From NCBI GenBank assembly GCA_910584055.1, contig CAJTZS010000056.1, positions 1 to 22,259 of the forward strand: DNA of 22,259 bases, in the 5' to 3' direction. The translations under genes and the position numbers were made by a program. The notes under the pieces are model-generated. The model saw nothing but the letters and a program-made list of their open reading frames with translations, did no database searches and was not told the DNA's origin. The stretch's first letter is position 1. Each line of letters starts with the position of its first letter. This stretch comes from an uncultured Muribaculaceae bacterium. GTDB lineage: Bacteria; Bacteroidota; Bacteroidia; Bacteroidales; Muribaculaceae. This document shows positions 16,162 to 22,259 of the stretch, piece by piece.

Positions 16162-18378
16162 ATGAAAAAGAAGATTTTTAATATAATATTAATTTCAGCT
16201 GCAATGCTGATTGCCGGCAGCTGTACACCTGATAAAGTGATGACTCCGGTTGAACCGACACCGGGGCATGATGTCGTGTTCGGTGCATCGTTGACACCTC
16301 AGACAAGGACCGAATATGGCGAGGAAGATAAGATAAATAATGTTTTCCCTATAAAGTGGGTCAACACGGATGAGATGTTGGTGATGTCTCCACAATGTTC
16401 ACCGGCATTCGGTAAATATAAGGTTGGATTTACAGGTACCTCCCAGTCAGCGGCAGGCAATCTGGTAAAGCAAGGTGAAGCAGGGGTTCAATGGGGTAGC
16501 GATGCAACAGCGGATTTCTTCTCAGTATATCCTTATAATAAGGTTGTAGCGCAGGATCCAGCCAATAGGAAGGTTACGATGAGGATGCCGCATATACAGA
16601 ACGATTATATAAAGAATATCGGGACAACAGAAAGCCCTAAATATGTTGCCACTGCCGATATGGAAGGCGGGTTTCTGTATGCACAGAATTATGGTGTTCA
16701 AAACGGAAGTGAAGTGCAACTTGGATACACACCTTTTTCAACAGCATTGCGTTTCACTTTGAAAGGTCCGGCATCAGCTGATGGTAAAGATGTTCAGATT
16801 CAATATATAAAGATTACAGCACCTGAAAATGTGCAACTTGCAGGAGATGTTGACGTAACTTTTGGAAACGATAAAGATTCCCGACCGACAATTATCTCCA
16901 AAACACCGGATGGAGAAAATTCATATAATGTAGTGTACATTTATTCATCGTATCAGGGAGCGTCAGGAGGTGGTTATCTTACACTGAACAATGGTGAATC
17001 TATAGAACTCAATGCATTCTTTATGATCGATAAACCAATTACGATCGATAAAAATTGGGAGATTGAAGTTGTTACTCTTATGCATACGTATAAGATGAGC
17101 CTTGCCGGCACATCTGCTGATGGAAAGAACATGACTCTTGTTCCCGGACAGATTCATCGCATGAAACCTTTCCCTGCTCTTAGTGCTGACAATACAAGCG
17201 AATGGGAAGTCTCCAACTGGATGGTAAATATTCCACGCAATACTTATATCTCAGAGATTTCCATCCCGGGATCATGGAACTCTCTTAATAAGGACGCTCA
17301 GGGCACCAATCCATCGATAACGGCCCAATACTCAAAGGGCGCTCGGGCCTTCCATTTGGATTGTCGTTATAAGAGGAAATGGGAAAGTACAGGCATTCTT
17401 TCGGGACATTATGTTTATGACCTTGGTATTGCAGATGGAGGTACTACCTCAGCGGGATCAACAAACAAATACATGACGTCAGATGCTACTCCGACATTCA
17501 ACAAAGCGTTGAGTGATATTACGAATTGTGCGAAAGATGATGAATACATGGTAGTGATTTGTACTTTTGCTCAAAATAGTGGAGTGCCCAGTGGGCGTTT
17601 ATGGTATAATGATGTAAGTATGGCTTGTACCTCCAATGAAAAGGTTATTGAAGCAAGCACCCTCTCAGAGAATTCAACAGTTGGTGATATGTTGGGCAAG
17701 GTGATTGTAATTGTTAATATGGAAGGAAACATTACCGGCACGTCCTTACCGAAAGATAGTAAATGTTTCTTCGTAAATGCGCCTTTAACATTAAGTAAAG
17801 AAATGTTTGCCAACGCATCATCTTTCAATAGTGATAAATTGTATGCAAATCAAATGTCAACCAATATTTCTTTCTTTAATACGCAGGCGCAGATTTCTAC
17901 TGATGGTAATGCAGGGTCAAATACAAGCAATCGCGGTTATGCACCGACTCTAAATGAACGTAAATTTGTAGCGCAAGGAATTCTCGACTGGTCTTGTGAT
18001 AATTATGGGCAGACAAATTATAAGCATTCCGATTGGATATATATGGGACTTGGAGGTTACTTCAACGGCAATGACAATTCATATGGATCCGTTGCTGACA
18101 ATATGAATAACTGGATCTTAGGTAGGGTCAACAATATGTCTGCAACTCCTACGGGATCACAAACCAATTTCTTTCCTGTAGGTATTGTGTTGATGAACAT
18201 GGTGACAAACACGACTTATGGAGCTCCAGTCATGAAGGAAATCCTATTGTTGAACTCGCGTTACCAGAAGGCTTACGACAAGGATAAGCCGGCATGGCCG
18301 AACAGCGGTCAGCAAAATTCTCCGGATAAATATGCTGCCTCTCATGTTTATGGAGGGGATGCATGGATGCTTAAATAA
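16162..18378 (+). CDS. Fimbrillin-like lipoprotein with C-terminal PI-PLC-X-like domain
   Basis: 738 residues from the ATG at 16162, which puts a lipoprotein signal at the N terminus (lipobox AGSC, Cys21); an upstream in-frame ATG at 16138 overlaps the peptide gene. Residues about 35-340 are a fimbrillin/Mfa-like beta region (TPQTRTEYG, PIKWVNTDEMLVMS, FFSVYPYN). From about 350 the pattern is that of phosphatidylinositol-specific phospholipase C: ISIPGSWNSL (367-375, the PGTHDS position), QYSKGARAFHLDCR (389-402), LSGHYVYDLG (413-422), FNKALSDITNC then EYMVVICTF (446-469), and LGKVIVIVNMEGN (511-523). The first catalytic His of PI-PLC is replaced by Trp372; His416 may match the second. It may therefore bind rather than cleave, or use altered chemistry. 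It was identified by motif only, so the head call is moderate. Confidence 0.65.
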   Translation: MKKKIFNIILISAAMLIAGSCTPDKVMTPVEPTPGHDVVFGASLTPQTRTEYGEEDKINNVFPIKWVNTDEMLVMSPQCSPAFGKYKVGFTGTSQSAAGNLVKQGEAGVQWGSDATADFFSVYPYNKVVAQDPANRKVTMRMPHIQNDYIKNIGTTESPKYVATADMEGGFLYAQNYGVQNGSEVQLGYTPFSTALRFTLKGPASADGKDVQIQYIKITAPENVQLAGDVDVTFGNDKDSRPTIISKTPDGENSYNVVYIYSSYQGASGGGYLTLNNGESIELNAFFMIDKPITIDKNWEIEVVTLMHTYKMSLAGTSADGKNMTLVPGQIHRMKPFPALSADNTSEWEVSNWMVNIPRNTYISEISIPGSWNSLNKDAQGTNPSITAQYSKGARAFHLDCRYKRKWESTGILSGHYVYDLGIADGGTTSAGSTNKYMTSDATPTFNKALSDITNCAKDDEYMVVICTFAQNSGVPSGRLWYNDVSMACTSNEKVIEASTLSENSTVGDMLGKVIVIVNMEGNITGTSLPKDSKCFFVNAPLTLSKEMFANASSFNSDKLYANQMSTNISFFNTQAQISTDGNAGSNTSNRGYAPTLNERKFVAQGILDWSCDNYGQTNYKHSDWIYMGLGGYFNGNDNSYGSVADNMNNWILGRVNNMSATPTGSQTNFFPVGIVLMNMVTNTTYGAPVMKEILLLNSRYQKAYDKDKPAWPNSGQQNSPDKYAASHVYGGDAWMLK

Positions 18379-18392
18379 CCTATTTACAGATA

Positions 18393-18428
18393 TCAGGTCG
18401 TGAAGTCTTCATGGATTTCACGGCCTGA
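18393..18428 (+). terminator. Hairpin between the PI-PLC-like and CotH-like genes
   Basis: tcaggtcgtgaa (18393-18404) pairs with ttcacggcctga (18417-18428) with one G-U pair and a 12-nt loop, 14 bp after the stop of the PI-PLC-like gene. A weak T stretch (gaatttt) follows. It may be a leaky terminator lowering expression of the two downstream genes, or a stability element. Confidence 0.45.
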
Positions 18429-18467
18429 CCGAATTTTCCATAAAATCGGATCCAACACCGACAGCTT

Positions 18468-21071
18468 ATGAACAAATCGATTATATTGTTTTCATCATCA
18501 GTCCTGATGCTGTTGTCAGGATGTCGTGAAGAAATTTTCAATGATGCGGTTGGGGGCGAGCGGGTAATCACCGCTGTCATAGATGACCGTTCGCCCTCCA
18601 CCCGCACATGCGTGGATGCCGCAACTTATGACAACACTGATTTCACCGGTATTATATGGTCACCCGGCGACAGCATCGGGGTCTACAGCGGGACATCCGC
18701 AAATGTAATGTTCAGAAATGCATCTTCAACCAATGTCAAGAAGACGGATTTTGTAGGACAGCTGTCGGATACACCTCTTTACGCTTATTATCCTTATGAT
18801 TCTGCAAATTCGGGTAAGAGTCCGGCGAACCTCATCGGTGAGGTTCGTTCGGAACAACCCTATAGCCTGATAAGCAGAGTGCTTACGGATGACTATAAAG
18901 TAGGTGTCCCGGAAGTGGGTTCTTCATCGAGGTTCACCTTTTCGCACCTGTTCTCATTGCTGAAGATAGAGATAGATGCGTCTGGTACTGTAGCCGAGGG
19001 TGAGAAACTCGATTATGTGCACATAAATGTAAAGGACGCTGCCGGTAATCCACGCGCCATAGCGGGGAGGTTCAATTTCGATATAACATCGGCGATTCCA
19101 TCGTATTCAAACCTTTCCGATACAAAATCTGAAATTTTGATGAAATGGGAAGAGATGCCTGAATTGTCGTCCGGTAAAAAATATATAGGTTTTGTTACTG
19201 CAATTCCGGAGGTGCGAAGAGGTGACGTAATAAAGCTTACGATTGCCACTGACCAACGGTTGATGGATTTTATGGTAGAATGTGCCGTAGACTTTAAATC
19301 AGGGTATGTCTATAATTTCCCCTTGATCCTTGACAACTATGAGGGAAGGGAGGAATATGGATGGAAGGAGAATGCACGTGCAAAAATCACTTCATTCAGT
19401 TTTACGGCAGCCTCCAATTCCGGAAAAATTCTTGACCGTAAGGTCGTGAATAGCGGTACAGATTACAATGTGGAAAAGAATACTGCTGAAATCGCTTCGA
19501 TTGAGGGTAGCGACGTAAATATCGAAATACCGTATCTATATGATTTTAAACTTAAGCCAACGTTCACGGTGGGAGAAGGGACACGTGTAACCTGCGGGGA
19601 TCGAACGGTGATAAGCGGAGAGACGGAGATTGATTTCAGTTCCGGATGCGTCGAGATGAATGTCATCACCGATAACGATACTCACACATATCGGGTGAAT
19701 GTCCGGAACAGCGGTTTACCTGTGGTTGTGATTAATCAATCCGGAAGCGGTGATTTCAGTGATGAAACTTCAGGATCACTATTTAATAAAAGAGTCAGAA
19801 ACCAGTTCCTTGACTTCAAGATCCGTAAGAAAAATTCAGAATGGGTGAGCGATGATGTAATCACTGTTTACAACCCCGACGGAACTGAGAATCTGTCTTC
19901 GGCCAAGGGCGGCGTTCGTCAGCGCGGTAATTCCACAAAGAAATATCCAAAGAAAGCTCTCGCCATCAAGCTTGCGTCAAAAAATGCAATCTTAGGCATG
20001 CCGTCATCCAAGCGATGGGTGCTCCTCGCCAACTGGATAGATCATTCAGTGATACGCAATGCCGCAGCTTTCGCGCTCGCCAATCTGATCAAGACGGGAG
20101 TGGAGGCTGAGAACCTCGAACCGGGAATCCCGTGGCAACCGTCCGGCCGTAACGTTGAATTGGTGATAGATGGCAGACATGTTGGCAATTATCTCCTTGC
20201 CGAGCAGATCAAGGTTGAAAAGAAGCGTCTCAATATCAACGACAGTTTTGAAGACAGGTTGAAGGACGGTAAGTCTACCGCTTTTACCGATTGCGGCTAT
20301 CTCCTTGAGTTTGATCAAAGTTACGACGAGCCCTGGAAATTCAGGACGTCACGGAGCAACATTCCGGTTCAGATTAAGGATGACGTGATTGGAGGTGACG
20401 CTGTCGGCAAGGCTTTATGGCAACAGGTTCAGGACAAAATAAACGCAGTGGAGACAAATCTATTGAACGGTAATTATGCTGAGGCATATAAAGATTACGA
20501 CATATATTCCGCGATTGACCAATGGCTAATTTATGAATTAACTCAGAACCGCGAATATACTGAGCCGAGATCGGTTTATTATTTCATCAACGGTGGAGGT
20601 AAACTGACGGCCGGTCCGGTATGGGATTTTGACCGTGGCACTTTCCACAACCCTACGAAAGCTAAAGAGATGGGGAATGAATCAAATAGAATCAAGCCTT
20701 ACAATCAATGGCTCAGTGAGCTCTCCACCGGTGATTCCGGCACCACACCGGGAGTATGGTATCGCGTCCTTGTAAAAGATCCGGTCTTTACCGCAGCTGT
20801 TAAAGCAAGGTGGAAGAAATTATTGCCGCACCTTGAGTTGTTGCCGGGCGAAATACGTATGCTTGGTGAAGAAAACCGTATCAGCTGGAAGTATAACAAC
20901 GCCATGTGGCCCACTACAAAGGCAGTGCGCAAGGCAGGTAACGATAACAGTGATTTCAAGGATTGGAGCGGAGACGAATGGCTCTCTACATATGACGAGG
21001 TGATTGAAAACATGATTGAGTGCTATGTGAATCGCCTGACGGCAATGGATGCTTTGATAAACAAATTATAA
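18468..21071 (+). CDS. Lipoprotein with fimbrillin-like N terminus and C-terminal CotH-family kinase domain
   Basis: 867 residues. Lipobox LLSGC with Cys19. Residues about 30-290 are a fimbrillin/Mfa-like region (TRTCVDAATY, WSPGDSIGVYSG, LYAYYPYD) that aligns with the next protein. Residues about 305-412 form a beta domain of the type often preceding CotH (ITSFSFTAASN, LKPTFTVGEG). The CotH domain spans about 415-865: GVRQRGNSTKKYPKKALAIKL (482-502), WVLLANWIDHSVIRN (517-531), NYLLAEQIKVEKKRLNI (574-590), and GPVWDFDRGTF (716-726), which resembles the metal-binding Asp motif of atypical kinases. Bacillus CotH phosphorylates spore-coat proteins; targets of these secreted Bacteroidota homologues are not known to me. 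The usual motifs are present, so activity is plausible. It is followed 11 bp later by a paralogous-stalk lipoprotein. Confidence 0.85.
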   Translation: MNKSIILFSSSVLMLLSGCREEIFNDAVGGERVITAVIDDRSPSTRTCVDAATYDNTDFTGIIWSPGDSIGVYSGTSANVMFRNASSTNVKKTDFVGQLSDTPLYAYYPYDSANSGKSPANLIGEVRSEQPYSLISRVLTDDYKVGVPEVGSSSRFTFSHLFSLLKIEIDASGTVAEGEKLDYVHINVKDAAGNPRAIAGRFNFDITSAIPSYSNLSDTKSEILMKWEEMPELSSGKKYIGFVTAIPEVRRGDVIKLTIATDQRLMDFMVECAVDFKSGYVYNFPLILDNYEGREEYGWKENARAKITSFSFTAASNSGKILDRKVVNSGTDYNVEKNTAEIASIEGSDVNIEIPYLYDFKLKPTFTVGEGTRVTCGDRTVISGETEIDFSSGCVEMNVITDNDTHTYRVNVRNSGLPVVVINQSGSGDFSDETSGSLFNKRVRNQFLDFKIRKKNSEWVSDDVITVYNPDGTENLSSAKGGVRQRGNSTKKYPKKALAIKLASKNAILGMPSSKRWVLLANWIDHSVIRNAAAFALANLIKTGVEAENLEPGIPWQPSGRNVELVIDGRHVGNYLLAEQIKVEKKRLNINDSFEDRLKDGKSTAFTDCGYLLEFDQSYDEPWKFRTSRSNIPVQIKDDVIGGDAVGKALWQQVQDKINAVETNLLNGNYAEAYKDYDIYSAIDQWLIYELTQNREYTEPRSVYYFINGGGKLTAGPVWDFDRGTFHNPTKAKEMGNESNRIKPYNQWLSELSTGDSGTTPGVWYRVLVKDPVFTAAVKARWKKLLPHLELLPGEIRMLGEENRISWKYNNAMWPTTKAVRKAGNDNSDFKDWSGDEWLSTYDEVIENMIECYVNRLTAMDALINKL

Positions 21072-21082
21072 TCTTTCTGATA

Positions 21083-22228
21083 ATGAAAAAAGCGGTTAAC
21101 AATTATTTAATCTCATCTTTGGGTATGCTGTTCCTTATTGCTACCGGATGTTCTCAAGAAACTCCGGAGTGTGATGTCGAACAGACGATGACAATAACGG
21201 CAACTATTGAGGAGACTGCCCCTGCTACCCGTTCGTGCATAGACGGAGCGACCCTCAACAGTGATTTCATAGGAATGTTGTGGGAACCGGGCGATGTAAT
21301 TGGTGTCTACGGCACATCAGATGCCAATACCCCATTTACAAACACAGCAACGGTAAATGCTAAGAAAACCGGGTTTTCAGGTCAACCGTCGGGAATGATA
21401 CAATATGCATACTTTCCTTATTCTCAAATCAACGCGGGTAAAGATGTGAATTCTCTGACAGGTATATTGCCTGAATCGCAGAATGTATATTCTAACCATC
21501 ATATTGATGCCGACTATAAATACGGAATAATTGAGAACGGTATCGCAGATACTAATGTGCGTTTCAAACACCTTTTGTCTCTTGCACGCCTTGAAGTGGA
21601 AGGTGCCGGTTCGAGTTTATCGGACGAGACGCTCGAAGAAGTTGTTTTTACGGCCGAACGAAATGGACAATCTGTGATTATGAGTGGCGAATTCAATTTC
21701 AGTGCTGTTGACGGTTCTATCAATTACAGCAAAACAACAGGTAATGTTGCGAAGGCAGTATGGATGGAAGGGGTATCACTGAATAACCATATCACCGGCT
21801 TCATGTCTTTCCTTCCTACTCTGAAAACAGGTGATAATCTCCACATAGAGCTTCTCACCAGTCTGAGGAAGGTTTCATTTAATGTAACTGTCAGTGTAGA
21901 CTTCGCTGGGGGGACTGCATATGTCTTTCCTCTCAAACTTACCGATTATGAAGGCAAGGAGGAATATGGATGGGTGGATGAACCGCGCGGTGACATAGAA
22001 ATCCAAACCGGAACATTCACATGCGCGGCAATGAATGTAGATGGATTGCCGGTCAAAATCAGTGGAATCGATATCAATAAAGATGGCCCTGGTTCAGACG
22101 GGACAAAAGTTATCAGTAATGCAATAGCATCTGCCGGTTGGGATTTCTTTGCAGTCAGCGAAGATTTCGAATATGATATTGAATTAAAATCTGCACTCTC
22201 TTCATACAATAGTTCGTTAAAAATTTGA
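21083..22228 (+). CDS. Fimbrillin-like lipoprotein with truncated EEP-phosphodiesterase domain
   Basis: 381 residues from the ATG at 21083, which begins a lipoprotein signal (ATGC, Cys23). Residues about 35-300 are homologous to the stalk of the CotH-like protein upstream: TRSCIDGATL, GVYGTSDANTPF, YAYFPYSQ, and LTDYEGKEEYGW against its LDNYEGREEYGW. From about 308 an EEP (DNase I-fold) domain begins: TFTCAAMNVDGLP (Asn319), INKDGPGSDGTKVISNAI, GWDFFAVSEDF (Glu360). It stops at a TGA after SYNSSLKI, long before the expected His, Asp/Asn and SDH residues. The complete domain would need roughly 200 more residues, and only 31 bases of window remain, so the cause (frameshift, insertion or true truncation) cannot be settled here. 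An upstream in-frame ATG at 21020 overlaps the previous gene and is rejected. Confidence 0.75.
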   Translation: MKKAVNNYLISSLGMLFLIATGCSQETPECDVEQTMTITATIEETAPATRSCIDGATLNSDFIGMLWEPGDVIGVYGTSDANTPFTNTATVNAKKTGFSGQPSGMIQYAYFPYSQINAGKDVNSLTGILPESQNVYSNHHIDADYKYGIIENGIADTNVRFKHLLSLARLEVEGAGSSLSDETLEEVVFTAERNGQSVIMSGEFNFSAVDGSINYSKTTGNVAKAVWMEGVSLNNHITGFMSFLPTLKTGDNLHIELLTSLRKVSFNVTVSVDFAGGTAYVFPLKLTDYEGKEEYGWVDEPRGDIEIQTGTFTCAAMNVDGLPVKISGIDINKDGPGSDGTKVISNAIASAGWDFFAVSEDFEYDIELKSALSSYNSSLKI

Positions 22229-22259
22229 TTATAGGCTAAGCTGCATCTGTCGCCAAGCC

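Overview
The window looks like chromosomal DNA from a gut-type Bacteroidales bacterium, possibly Muribaculaceae; the family is my inference. The grounds are a SusC/SusD pair, a Bacteroides-type ECF sigma factor with a FecR-type anti-sigma, type IX secretion C-terminal domains, fimbrillin-like lipoproteins and a lack of Shine-Dalgarno sites. No rRNA, tRNA, CRISPR array or transposase gene was seen.

Left region (about 98-14962, all minus strand). One co-directional block, read from 14962 down to 168, encodes an ECF sigma factor, a membrane FecR-like anti-sigma, a small lipoprotein, a SusC transporter with an N-terminal STN signalling domain, a SusD lipoprotein broken by a one-base frameshift, a beta-helix protein, an EEP-phosphodiesterase/beta-helix fusion and a GH31 glycosidase. 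Gaps are short (35-95 bp). A strong bidirectional terminator (98-143) closes the block. This is a polysaccharide utilisation locus controlled by trans-envelope signalling: SusC senses its ligand, the STN domain signals to FecR, and FecR releases sigma.

Middle region (14963-15967). About 1 kb without a gene lies between the two divergent blocks and is full of dyad symmetry. It holds a 214-bp element with imperfect 34-bp inverted ends enclosing two strong hairpins, a perfect 66-bp palindrome, two copies of one 29-bp dyad bracketing a 237-bp segment, a GC-richer foldable island, and an AT-rich inverted repeat whose right arm covers a start codon.

Right region (15968-22228, plus strand). A 62-residue Cys-containing peptide is followed by three lipoproteins. 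Each begins with a fimbrillin-like (Mfa-like) beta region and ends in a different phosphoryl-transfer or phosphodiesterase-like domain: PI-PLC-like, CotH-kinase-like, and the start of an EEP domain cut short by a stop codon. The last two share clearly homologous stalks. This stalk-plus-interchangeable-head layout is the most novel-looking system in the window; the PI-PLC-like head seems to lack its first catalytic histidine and the EEP head is truncated.
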